Part shown: positions 1 to 7,288 of the stretch, in pieces
Layout of the letters: every line of letters begins with the position of its first letter
How positions within the stretch are numbered: the first letter of the stretch is position 1
Assembly (NCBI GenBank): GCA_964623085.1
Contig: CAZUTO010000012.1
Location: forward strand, 1-61,951
Direction of reading: 5' to 3'
DNA length: 61,951 bases
Source: CAZUTO01 sp964623085
Lineage (GTDB): Bacteria; Pseudomonadota; Gammaproteobacteria; Pseudomonadales; GM7GCV1
The notes under the pieces: model-generated
What the model saw: the letters and a program-made list of their open reading frames with translations, nothing else
What the model was told of the DNA's origin: nothing
Database searches by the model: none
Program-made: the position numbers and the translations under genes

Positions 1-560
1 CTGAACTGCGTATCGGGAGAAATTTCCGGTACGTGGACATCATAGGCGGGTAGATCAACCCCCACTGCAATTTGATCGCCGCCCTTTGCAGCAGCGATCA
101 TCTCTGGTGTTAACTGGAATCGCAAAAAATGAATCGCGCTGGTTTTCTCGTCGTTTTCGCGAGGTAAGTCTTCGTCGGCTATTGCATAGACTTTGTCGAG
201 GTTCCCTACCTTTACGTAGGTTTTTCTCTCTATACCCCTAAGCTCGACAAGCTTTTGTTTCCGCTGCTCAACATCTGGGTACTCGATAGACTGCGTCACT
301 TTCCAATTGGTCCCATCGGGAACGAGCGGCGTATAGGCCTCTAACTCTTCCAATATGGCGTCTTCTTCGAAGGTCTTTTCTATGCGCAAGACTTCCTGAA
401 TTTGGTACCGAATTGTCAGCTCATCTTCAAATTGCAGCATCAAGTGCTCTCCGACATAGACCTTACGCAGCCCCCTGTGAGCGATCGCTTTTTTTCGAAA
501 TTCAGGCCTTTGCTTTGCGTAGTCTTCTAGTGAGAGCAGGGATTCTCGGCTAATCGTCAT
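1..560 (-). CDS. DUF3501 family protein (3' end cut by window edge)
   Basis: My translation from the ATG at 560-558 is open for 186 codons to the window edge, so only the last few residues are missing. It begins MTISRESLLSLEDYAKQRPE and contains RKVYVGEHLMLQFED and LRIEKTFEE, which match the conserved layout of DUF3501. That family is about 190-200 residues long and of unknown function. The start lies only 5 bp after the stop of the Fe-S protein at 566-1909, so the two are co-transcribed. Rubrerythrin, CCG-type Fe-S protein and DUF3501 often occur as neighbours, which suggests a shared role in peroxide or redox handling (established neighbourhood, inferred role). There is no signal peptide, so it is probably cytoplasmic. 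Confidence 0.85.
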   Translation of the reverse strand, partial: MTISRESLLSLEDYAKQRPEFRKKAIAHRGLRKVYVGEHLMLQFEDELTIRYQIQEVLRIEKTFEEDAILEELEAYTPLVPDGTNWKVTQSIEYPDVEQRKQKLVELRGIERKTYVKVGNLDKVYAIADEDLPRENDEKTSAIHFLRFQLTPEMIAAAKGGDQIAVGVDLPAYDVHVPEISPDTQF

Positions 561-565
561 GGTTG

Positions 566-1909
566 TTATATTCCGTAAGCTTTGCGGACCAAGCTCATCG
601 GGTGAGCAAGATCAGGGTTTGAATCATGATGTAATTGAATACCCTGCTGAATATGGTGGCCACCAAGAGGACAATCGCTGGATATAAAATCTGGCTCAAC
701 CTGATTCATTTGTCTAAACACCGGCTTGCCAATTTTCATAGCACTCGTATGAAATTCCTGTTTAACCCCATAGGTACCGCCATGGCCACTGCACCGCTCG
801 GTCGTATGGACTTCCGTACCCGGTATCGATTTTAAAAACTGTTCGGTCTTTTTACCGATATTCTGCACCCGGCCATGACAGGGAGCATGATAACTAATGG
901 TGCCGAGATCTTCTTTAAAATCGGTTTTCAGCAAGCCGTCTTTTTGGCGGGATACGAGATAGTTGAACGGGTCCCAAATAGCATTCGCAACGGCTTGCAC
1001 ATCGGCATCATCTGGAAAAAGCAGCGGTAACTCTTGCTTGAACATCAGCACACAACTCGGCACCAATGCTGTCAATGCAAACCCTTCCTCAACCAACTTC
1101 ATCAGATTAGGAATATTCACACGTTTTAGGCGCTCCACCGACTCTAAATCGCCCTGCTCCAGCTTTGCCATACCGCAACAGACTTCTTTTTCAGCCATGG
1201 TCCAAGGGATTTCATTGTGTTCAAGTACAGCGGTGAAATCTTGACCAATTCCTGGCTCGTGATAGTTGACATAGCAGGTTGCGAAAAGCGCCACCTTGCC
1301 AGATGTGCGCTGCCCATCTTGCACCTCAAATTCTAGATTTGGGTTGGCTTGGCTTCGGAATTTCTTAGCTGTAAACGTCGGTAGCCAAGCGTTTTTATCA
1401 ATATCCAAAGCGCTACTTGTCATTGCTCGGATTGGTGCCCAGCTATGAACGATATTCACTGTTTCTGTAATCACCGGAATGCCAGCCAGCTTGCCCAGCT
1501 TGTCGGTATCGGAAAGTATGTTGTTAGCAAAGCTCCCACCCTCTTTTTTGTGCTCAATGGCCTTCGCTTGGAGCATGAGATGCGGGAAATCAATATTCCA
1601 TTCATGTGGCGGCACATAGGGACACTTAGCCATGTAGCACATATCGCAGAGGTAGCATTGATCTACCACATTTTTATAATCTGACTTTTCCACCCCATCC
1701 ACTTCCATGGTTTCGCTCTCGTCCACCAAATCAAACAGTGTGGGAAACGACTGGCAAAGACTGACACATCGGCGACAGCCATGGCAGATATCGAAGACTC
1801 TCTCCATTTCTTTTTCAACAGAGGACTGATCGTAGTAATTTGGATTTTTCCAATCGATAGCGTGCCGAGTAGGCGCTTCTAAATTGCCTTCTTTAGGGGG
1901 TGTTTTCAT
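566..1909 (-). CDS. (Fe-S)-binding protein, heterodisulfide reductase / GlpC-like with CCG domains
   Basis: The 447-residue protein has two N-terminal 4Fe-4S motifs. The first is C42-x2-C45-x2-C48-x3-C52 (ICHGCRRCVSLCQ) and the second C85-x2-C88-x2-C91-x4-C96 (QCYLCDMCYMAKCP). Two cysteine-rich CCG-type domains follow, seen as FATCYVNYHEPG with EVCCGMAKLEQGD, and SYHAPCHGRVQ with RCSGHGGTYG. This is the architecture of HdrD/GlpC-type electron-transfer subunits. No flavin domain is present, so it must work with a partner. It sits between rubrerythrin and DUF3501 on the same strand and probably passes electrons to or from the rubrerythrin system (inference). No transmembrane segment is visible. 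The family call is secure; the redox partner is not known. Confidence 0.9.
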   Translation of the reverse strand: MKTPPKEGNLEAPTRHAIDWKNPNYYDQSSVEKEMERVFDICHGCRRCVSLCQSFPTLFDLVDESETMEVDGVEKSDYKNVVDQCYLCDMCYMAKCPYVPPHEWNIDFPHLMLQAKAIEHKKEGGSFANNILSDTDKLGKLAGIPVITETVNIVHSWAPIRAMTSSALDIDKNAWLPTFTAKKFRSQANPNLEFEVQDGQRTSGKVALFATCYVNYHEPGIGQDFTAVLEHNEIPWTMAEKEVCCGMAKLEQGDLESVERLKRVNIPNLMKLVEEGFALTALVPSCVLMFKQELPLLFPDDADVQAVANAIWDPFNYLVSRQKDGLLKTDFKEDLGTISYHAPCHGRVQNIGKKTEQFLKSIPGTEVHTTERCSGHGGTYGVKQEFHTSAMKIGKPVFRQMNQVEPDFISSDCPLGGHHIQQGIQLHHDSNPDLAHPMSLVRKAYGI

Positions 1910-1947
1910 TGGGTTCTCTGCACGCGCAAAAGCGTGTGATGGTATTT

Positions 1948-1983
1948 AAAAAGCACCTACCCTTGGCGGGCAGGTGCTTTTTA
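1948..1983 (-). terminator. Intrinsic terminator/attenuator after rubrerythrin
   Basis: The arms AAAAAGCACCT (1948-1958) and AGGTGCTTTTT (1972-1982) form an 11-bp stem with A and T tracts on its flanks, so it can terminate in either direction. It lies between rubrerythrin and the Fe-S gene on the same strand. It therefore probably lowers read-through into the downstream pair rather than ending the operon completely. Confidence 0.75.
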
Positions 1984-1997
1984 TGTCGACAAATAAA

Positions 1998-2429
1998 CTA
2001 AGCTTCGGCTTTGTATGCCTCTAGTGTTTTAGTAAATTTATTGGCGTGGCTGCGTTCTGCCTTTCCAAGTGTTTCAAACCAGTCGGCAATTTCATCAAAG
2101 CCTTCGTCACGAGCGTCTTTTGCCATACCTGGGTACATGTCAGTGTACTCATGGGTTTCACCCGCAATCGCTGCTTCCAATGCTTCACCGGCATTTCCGG
2201 CAGCCATACCTGTGCCTGGCTCGCCACAACCACCTGAGATCAGGTGTTCCATGTGACCATGCGCATGGCCAGTTTCACCTTCTGCTGTGTTACGAAATAC
2301 GTTCGCTACTTCAGGCGCGCCTTCAATATCGGCCATATTTGCAAAGTAAAGATAACGACGATTAGCCTGAGATTCCCCAGCAAATGCATCTTTGAGGTTC
2401 TGTTCTGTTTTACTGCCTTTGAGTGACAT
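1998..2429 (-). CDS. Rubrerythrin (ferritin-like di-iron protein without rubredoxin domain)
   Basis: This 143-residue protein is a short, erythrin-type rubrerythrin. It has two four-helix-bundle half-motifs with di-iron ligands. The first is AGESQANRRYLYFANMADIEG with FRNTAEGETGHAHGH, and the second is AAIAGETHEYTDMYPGMA with FETLGKAERSHANKF. The C-terminal CxxC...CxxC rubredoxin domain found in long rubrerythrins is absent, so electrons must come from a separate protein. The adjacent CCG Fe-S protein is a plausible donor (inference). The family reduces hydrogen peroxide in the cytoplasm. The start is supported by GGAG about 7 bp upstream of the ATG. A terminator-like hairpin lies just downstream. 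Confidence 0.93.
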   Translation of the reverse strand: MSLKGSKTEQNLKDAFAGESQANRRYLYFANMADIEGAPEVANVFRNTAEGETGHAHGHMEHLISGGCGEPGTGMAAGNAGEALEAAIAGETHEYTDMYPGMAKDARDEGFDEIADWFETLGKAERSHANKFTKTLEAYKAEA

Positions 2430-2598
2430 AGTTGGTCTCCATATAAGCCGAACTTTTGTATTTAAATGTCATTCGAAATGATCTGACCACAGGGGTTTTG
2501 ATTTTCGATGCGATACTCTAACAAAAAATATCGAATCTGAAATTCAAATACTACTTATCGATAACATTTAAATTATTGATGATCTTCCGCACAGTCTA

Positions 2599-3633
2599 TT
2601 AAAGCCTTTCCAGTGTATCTCTTTTTCTGCTATATCTTTGCAACATGGTTTCATTGCCCAGCTGACCGCCTTGATGCAGATAGATCATATCTGGGGCCGT
2701 CCCTGTTTTGCTTGCTCGATACTGTTCTATATAGGCTTGCATGTGCATCCACCCAAGTGGGTCATAAAGCAATTCAAAGACAATACCTGTATCACGCTTC
2801 AATTCCTCCCATAGATTGAAAAACTCAGAATACAGCTTCCCAAACTGAAACTTACGTGGGTGGCCAGATAGATCCAATAGAGAGGGCAAGATTGTCGGTC
2901 GAACGCTGCTATCTCCAAGCTTTTCGAACTGCTCTTCTAAGTATTCTTCTGAACTAACGCAAGCGCAGGTAAGCACTTCAAACGGAAGGTGTTTCTGCAA
3001 ATAAAATGCGCTAACGCCCGTTCCTGAAGGCAACATCAATTTCGGGTTTTGAAGTCGATTCTCTTCAACCTTTGCGTTGATTTGCTTCGCCAAAATCCTT
3101 AACCCCGGCTCTGCTTCTGGGCCTGCTCCCCCGAGTGGGATATACAGAGCATCAGGTGTTTCGGTCATAACCGTATCTTGAAGATACTGTTCTGCTATCG
3201 CTGTGGCTGGGGCTTTGGGATTTAGTTCGGATTGGCCTTGTCCAAGAGGGACACATTTTATATTTGCACCCAAAGATAGTGCTGCACCGTAGTTGCCACG
3301 CGGGTTTTCTTTAAGGTTTTTGGGAATCCTGTCCGTATAGAAATCAAGCTGCCAGCCTTTAATTTTCGCCAGCACTGTCAAACTGTATAGCATATTCGAC
3401 TGCGCCGAACCGTAACTGACCACGCGAGAGATGCTATGAAACTTCTGCTGCAGATAGTAATAAAGCTTGCGTGCTTTATTCCCTGCTAACGCGTGCTCAC
3501 CAGCAAAATGGCCCTCTATGGTAAAGAGATCATCTCTTACAACATAGATTGGAACACCGCGAAAGCTAACGCACTGAAAGTACTCATCCGACTGTTGTAC
3601 CCTCGACTTTTTTTCCCACGATTTCTTTTCCAC
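2599..3633 (-). CDS. PLP-dependent ACC deaminase / D-cysteine desulfhydrase family enzyme
   Basis: The 344-residue protein shows the fold-type II PLP motif AGNKARKLYYYL, with K53 as the likely Schiff-base lysine, followed by SYGSAQSNMLYSL, the substrate/PLP loop. LPSGTGVSAFYL is the phosphate-binding region. These features place it with 1-aminocyclopropane-1-carboxylate deaminases and D-cysteine desulfhydrases. The exact substrate cannot be decided, since many bacterial members act on D-cysteine or other D-amino acids. The predicted start is GTG at 3633-3631 with only a weak purine stretch upstream; no better in-frame start is seen. It is transcribed divergently from the FAA hydrolase at 3710, with a 76-bp shared promoter region. 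It is cytoplasmic, with no signal peptide. Confidence 0.82.
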   Translation of the reverse strand: MEKKSWEKKSRVQQSDEYFQCVSFRGVPIYVVRDDLFTIEGHFAGEHALAGNKARKLYYYLQQKFHSISRVVSYGSAQSNMLYSLTVLAKIKGWQLDFYTDRIPKNLKENPRGNYGAALSLGANIKCVPLGQGQSELNPKAPATAIAEQYLQDTVMTETPDALYIPLGGAGPEAEPGLRILAKQINAKVEENRLQNPKLMLPSGTGVSAFYLQKHLPFEVLTCACVSSEEYLEEQFEKLGDSSVRPTILPSLLDLSGHPRKFQFGKLYSEFFNLWEELKRDTGIVFELLYDPLGWMHMQAYIEQYRASKTGTAPDMIYLHQGGQLGNETMLQRYSRKRDTLERL

Positions 3634-3709
3634 GTTTTCTTTTCTAAATTGTCTAGGTATCTTAGGGGCGAATCACTACGTTAAATACTAGCTCAAACGA
3701 CTACCAGAT

Positions 3710-4561
3710 ATGAAACTTTGCACCTTTACTCACGACAGTATCACCCGCTTCGGCATTCATACAGATTCGGGGGTGATCGATTTAGCGCCCCATTTTTCTG
3801 ACCGAGATATTTCCGATCTAAAAGGTATTCTCGACGCAAATTTGATAGATAAGTGCAGAGAAATTTCTACATCATCACAGGACCTTATTGCGCTAGACGA
3901 TATTCTTTACGAACCAGTCATACCTAACTCTGGGAAGATTCTCTGTGTTGGCATTAATTATCAGGCGCACAAAATTGAAACGGGTAACCCTGACTACCAA
4001 TACCCGATGTTTTTTTCGCGCTATCCCGAAAGCCAAGTCGGTCATCAGCGCGCCATACTAAAACCACGCGAAACCGAAAAGCTGGACTATGAAGGGGAGC
4101 TCGCCGTTATTATTGGCAAGGCGGGGCGGCGTATTTCAGCTCGAGATGCACTCTCGCATATCGCTGGCTATGCTTGTTATAACGACGGCAGCGTGCGTGA
4201 TTTTCAGCGACACACCACGCAATTTCTTCCCGGTAAGAACTTTGTCGGTACGGGCGCTTTTGGGCCCTATATGGTGACGGCTGACGAGATTCCTGACCCT
4301 ACCAAGCTTCATCTCCAAACGCGTTTAAACGGCGAGGTGATGCAAGCATCTGACACTAGTTTGATGATTAATCCAATACCGCAACTGATCGAATACATTT
4401 CTCAGGTAGTGCCGCTTAGCGTTGGTGATGTGCTCGTGACTGGCACGCCTGGTGGTGTCGGTTGCAAGCGCAAGCCACCCGTCTACTTATCGGCGGGAGA
4501 CAACATTGAGGTAGAGATCAGTGGCATTGGTATACTCGCTAATATTGTCGAGGATGATTAG
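3710..4561 (+). CDS. Fumarylacetoacetate hydrolase (FAA) family protein
   Basis: The 283-residue protein has the FAH catalytic core. CVGINYQAHKIE corresponds to the GxNYxxHA motif. DYEGELAVIIGK carries the metal ligands E128 and E130, and AGYACYNDGSVRDFQ carries the third ligand D159. GDVLVTGTPGGVG is the conserved C-terminal loop. Family members cleave C-C bonds or isomerise beta-diketo acids in catabolism of aromatics or sugar acids, using Mg or Mn. All key residues are intact, in contrast to the second FAA gene at 42790. The first about 70 residues form the usual small N-terminal domain. It is monocistronic in the plus direction and likely cytoplasmic. The substrate is unknown. Confidence 0.9.
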   Translation: MKLCTFTHDSITRFGIHTDSGVIDLAPHFSDRDISDLKGILDANLIDKCREISTSSQDLIALDDILYEPVIPNSGKILCVGINYQAHKIETGNPDYQYPMFFSRYPESQVGHQRAILKPRETEKLDYEGELAVIIGKAGRRISARDALSHIAGYACYNDGSVRDFQRHTTQFLPGKNFVGTGAFGPYMVTADEIPDPTKLHLQTRLNGEVMQASDTSLMINPIPQLIEYISQVVPLSVGDVLVTGTPGGVGCKRKPPVYLSAGDNIEVEISGIGILANIVEDD

Positions 4562-4713
4562 CGCAATAAGCTACCTCTCAATAGTGCGCACCTAGACTTG
4601 CTTAACAAGATATTACCAATACCCCGTGGGGCCACCGTTTGTTGGAGCCCTATAGCTTGGAGTTCTATAATAAGAGACCGAGTGTTTTTTCTGAACTCAA
4701 AATAGGCAAACCA

Positions 4714-5379
4714 ATGCGCAATTCACTCCTTCGTTATTTCAGCAAGATAATCCTCACCTACATAGCTGCGCTAGGCGCTACAACAACGGCGGCTGAAACT
4801 AGCATCCATGCAGACGTATGGGCTGATAACTGGTTTCAGTTGTATATTGATGAACAACTTGTCGCTGAAGACTCTGTTCCATTTGCCACCGAACGCTCTT
4901 TCAATGCTGAGTCTTTTGTTTTTAACGCCACACTTCCTGCACAAGCAGCCATTGTGATGAAGGATTACTACGAAGACGACAGCGGCTTGGAATACATAGG
5001 CCACTTTCGGCAACAAATGGGGGACGGTGGACTAGCGGCACAGTTTAGAGAAAATACGAGTGGCGATTTAATTGGAGTTTCCAACAGTGACTGGGTGTGC
5101 CTATCTATTCATCAAGCGCCACTAAACAAAGAATGTGCGCGTAGTGCAGAACCTAGTACTGCATGCCAATCGAATATTCTCGAAGAACCGCTTGGCTGGA
5201 AAAGCGCTAGCTTTGATGACGGTCATTGGCAACCCGCTGTAGAGCATAGCGCTCGCGCTGTTCGCCCACATGGCGGCTACGACGACATAGATTGGGCCCC
5301 AAGTGTTCAGCTAATCTGGGGCGAAGATCTGGAAATCGATAACGCCCTGCTGTGCCGTTTTACTCTGAATCATTCCTAA
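4714..5379 (+). CDS. Secreted orphan protein, possible beta-sandwich
   Basis: I chose the ATG at 4714 because it starts a signal peptide (MRNSLLRYFSKIILTYIAAL ending near TTAAET); an upstream in-frame start at 4639 would place 25 hydrophilic residues before it. The mature protein of about 195 residues is acidic and rich in aromatics: HADVWADNWFQLYIDEQ, VMKDYYEDDSGLEYIG, and WKSASFDDGHWQPA near the end. The last motif resembles galactose-binding-like jelly-roll domains, where W-x-x-x-x-F-D-D-x-x-W is common. Four to five cysteines in the C-terminal half could form disulfides. It is probably periplasmic or exposed. I do not recognise a family and assign no function. Confidence 0.6.
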   Translation: MRNSLLRYFSKIILTYIAALGATTTAAETSIHADVWADNWFQLYIDEQLVAEDSVPFATERSFNAESFVFNATLPAQAAIVMKDYYEDDSGLEYIGHFRQQMGDGGLAAQFRENTSGDLIGVSNSDWVCLSIHQAPLNKECARSAEPSTACQSNILEEPLGWKSASFDDGHWQPAVEHSARAVRPHGGYDDIDWAPSVQLIWGEDLEIDNALLCRFTLNHS

Positions 5380-5400
5380 ATACTAAGCTGGCCAAAAAAG

Positions 5401-5644
5401 CTACCAAGAACCATCTGGCCCTTCTGGGAGGAGTAACGACGAAATCTCTTTAATATAGCCTTGCTGGACTTCGCTAGGCTTGCTCCCCACCTCAGCGACT
5501 CTTTTAAGTAGCATGATTGAAGACTGTTTTTGTTCTTNNNNNNNNNNNNNNNNNNNNNNNNNNNNNNNNNNNNNNNNNNNNNNNNNNNNNNNNNNNNNNN
5601 NNNNNNNNNNNNNNNNNNNNNNNNNNNNNNNNNNNNNTATGCAT
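5401..5644 (-). CDS. Small gene interrupted by assembly gap (start and C-terminus visible)
   Basis: A start is visible to the right of the gap: ATG at 5644-5642, with AAAAGGA about 8 bp upstream. After two codons the gene enters the N run. To the left of the gap one reading frame continues as a protein-like tail of 44 residues, containing IMLLKRVAEVGSKPSEVQQG and LLLPEGPDGSW, and stops at 5401-5403. With 100 N the two ends are not in the same frame, so the N count is a placeholder and the true length is unknown. The gene lies downstream of the ricin-lectin lipoprotein, after a hairpin. The longer open frame across the gap in another phase gives less protein-like sequence and I reject it. Function unknown. 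Confidence 0.45.
5538..5637. other. Assembly gap (100 N)
   Basis: A run of exactly 100 N inside a small minus-strand gene. Flanking sequences do not overlap each other, unlike the gap at 41652. Confidence 0.99.
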
Positions 5645-5659
5645 AATCAATTCCTTTTA

Positions 5660-5684
5660 AAATATGGCAGCCCCGTGGGCTGCC
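5660..5684 (-). terminator. Hairpin after ricin-lectin lipoprotein gene
   Basis: GGCAGCCC (5666-5673) pairs with GGGCTGCC (5677-5684) across a 3-base loop. On the minus strand it is followed by ATATTTT, a short U tract. It sits between the stop at 5708 and the ribosome binding site of the gap-interrupted gene, so it may end the upstream operon or only weaken read-through. Confidence 0.55.
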
Positions 5685-5707
5685 CACTAGATGCATACTG
5701 AGCAGTA

Positions 5708-6493
5708 TCACTGCTGGCCGTATAAAAACCGATGCGGTTCGGCGCGGTCATCCGGCACATAATCGCCTGACCGAAACTCCCATTGTTGAAGCGTCGCCAA
5801 TTCGCCGCTGCATGCTTCAAACGTCAAGCGCCGAATCAAAGGGATGCCATCATTTGTTGGTGGTGGTCTGACCGCTCCAGGCGCTGGCAGGCGGCCACCC
5901 CCAGGCACAGTCGTCGGCCCGATAGTAAGACAAAGTTCGGGGGCATCCTTGGGTTGGATAAGACCTTCATCCGACATGGTAAATACCTGTGCAGAATCAT
6001 CGGAGCATATATCTGAAGCCACAAACGAGCCCGGCGCCGGATTATGTAACGTCATGCAGGCATCAAAATAACGAAAGCGGAATTTACCCGTTTCTTCAAA
6101 CAACGCGACATCAATACCCTGGTCTTCTGTAGGACTGCCTATACCAAAGTACAGGAAGCAATTGTGTCCCTGTAACCCGCCAATAGGCATAGCACCCGCG
6201 CGATGTGCAAAAAGATCCACACACCAGCCACGAGTGTCATCTAAAGGCGCCGATAGTTTCAGTTCAGCGAGCCCCTCCGAATCACCCGCATAGGGAAGCC
6301 CATTGGGGCTGGGCGCTGCGGGCGGGGGCGCGACTTCTTCGATCACTTCATTTGCGGCTTCAGCAACATTTTCAACTGCAGTTTCAATACTCGCTGACGG
6401 CACCGTATCTTGCGGCTCTTCTTGTGACTCTGCGCACCCAATAAGCAATACCAGCGATGCAAACAAAACGGAATTTAATCGTGTTCTAATCAT
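5708..6493 (-). CDS. Lipoprotein with ricin-type beta-trefoil-like domain
   Basis: The 261-residue protein starts with a lipoprotein signal ending in the lipobox LLIGC (Cys20). An acidic, Ala/Pro-rich linker runs to about residue 70. The C-terminal domain carries repeated Trp/Cys/Gln units: RGWCVDLF, GHNCFLYFG, FRYFDACMTL, ICSDDSAQVFTM, PELCLTIG, and ATLQQWEFRSG near the end. The last matches the QxW repeat of ricin B-type lectin domains. It is likely anchored to a membrane and may bind carbohydrate. It is last in a minus-strand run with a dihaem cytochrome, a sulfatase and an amidohydrolase, which suggests work on a sulfated glycan-like substrate (inference). The beta-trefoil call rests on spacing by eye. 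Confidence 0.6.
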   Translation of the reverse strand: MIRTRLNSVLFASLVLLIGCAESQEEPQDTVPSASIETAVENVAEAANEVIEEVAPPPAAPSPNGLPYAGDSEGLAELKLSAPLDDTRGWCVDLFAHRAGAMPIGGLQGHNCFLYFGIGSPTEDQGIDVALFEETGKFRFRYFDACMTLHNPAPGSFVASDICSDDSAQVFTMSDEGLIQPKDAPELCLTIGPTTVPGGGRLPAPGAVRPPPTNDGIPLIRRLTFEACSGELATLQQWEFRSGDYVPDDRAEPHRFLYGQQ

Positions 6494-6505
6494 TTTATCT
6501 GCCCC

Positions 6506-7231
6506 TTAAAGTGATTCGATGTAAGCCGCGACATCAGCTATAGCCTGATTGTCTTGGAGCGTCTGAGCAAAAGGTGCCATGGTGCGCCCCCTTTGATCGT
6601 CTTCATGGGTGCCACGCAGTCCATTCTTGAAATACTGCAGTTGCCGATGGATGTACCAATCCGGCAGCGACGCCAGCTGCGGCGCACCAAGAGCCTCATT
6701 GCCCTCCGCTCGTTCTCCGTGACAGGTGGTGCAGACCGTCGAATATACCGCCTTCCCCGCATTCACATCCGCGGGCTCAGGATGTTGAAGCTCGGCATAC
6801 TCCGAGACCCATAAAAAAGGACGATCGCTCGGTGCGATTTCTCCTCTGACTATTTCTGGCTCAGGGTTTGGATCAAGTGCTGCAATATAGGCAGCGATGT
6901 TATCGATTGTCGCCTGATTGCGCGCAATCCCAGATACGATGGACATCTGCAGGCCAGTGACATCGTCCGGATGCATTCCTCGCCACCGGTTTTTAAAAGC
7001 ATTGAGTTGATTTTTTACGTACCAAGCCTGCATACCAGCAAGCGGAGGTGCATCCAATGCTGGGCCACCTTGCCCTTGAGGCCCGTGGCAGAAACCACAT
7101 GCCACCCAAAGTTCTTCGCTTGGTACACCTTCATCTGAACCAACCGGATACTGTTGAGCAATGCCAATATGGCTATACGACAACATGGAACATAGTGCCA
7201 AAATCGGCCATGAAAACAGATCTAATCTCAT
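6506..7231 (-). CDS. Periplasmic dihaem cytochrome c (c4-like)
   Basis: The 241-residue protein has a signal peptide (to about residue 26, near GIAQQY) and two similar cytochrome c domains. The haem motifs are C45-G-F-C48-H49 and C167-T-T-C170-H171. Each domain continues with a conserved W(Y)xxxQLxxFKxxxRG block (WYVKNQLNAFKNRWRGMH and WYIHRQLQYFKNGLRGTH) and a segment containing a candidate Met axial ligand. This two-domain layout is that of cytochrome c4, a soluble or membrane-attached electron carrier to terminal oxidases. It is 12 bp upstream of the ricin lipoprotein and 57 bp downstream of a sulfatase gene. There is no obvious redox enzyme partner in this operon, so the role is open. Confidence 0.88.
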   Translation of the reverse strand: MRLDLFSWPILALCSMLSYSHIGIAQQYPVGSDEGVPSEELWVACGFCHGPQGQGGPALDAPPLAGMQAWYVKNQLNAFKNRWRGMHPDDVTGLQMSIVSGIARNQATIDNIAAYIAALDPNPEPEIVRGEIAPSDRPFLWVSEYAELQHPEPADVNAGKAVYSTVCTTCHGERAEGNEALGAPQLASLPDWYIHRQLQYFKNGLRGTHEDDQRGRTMAPFAQTLQDNQAIADVAAYIESL

Positions 7232-7288
7232 ACTTACCCCTTGTTATTTGCAATGACAGATGATGCCTGTATTGAAAGGCACGTCCGT

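Noticed and set aside
4639..4713. Extended N-terminus of the secreted orphan
   Set aside because: It would put polar residues before a good signal peptide; the ATG at 4714 is the better start.
5376..5711. 111-codon minus-strand frame spanning the first gap
   Set aside because: Its phase left of the gap is basic and low in protein-like features; another phase gives a better C-terminus, and the gap length is not reliable.
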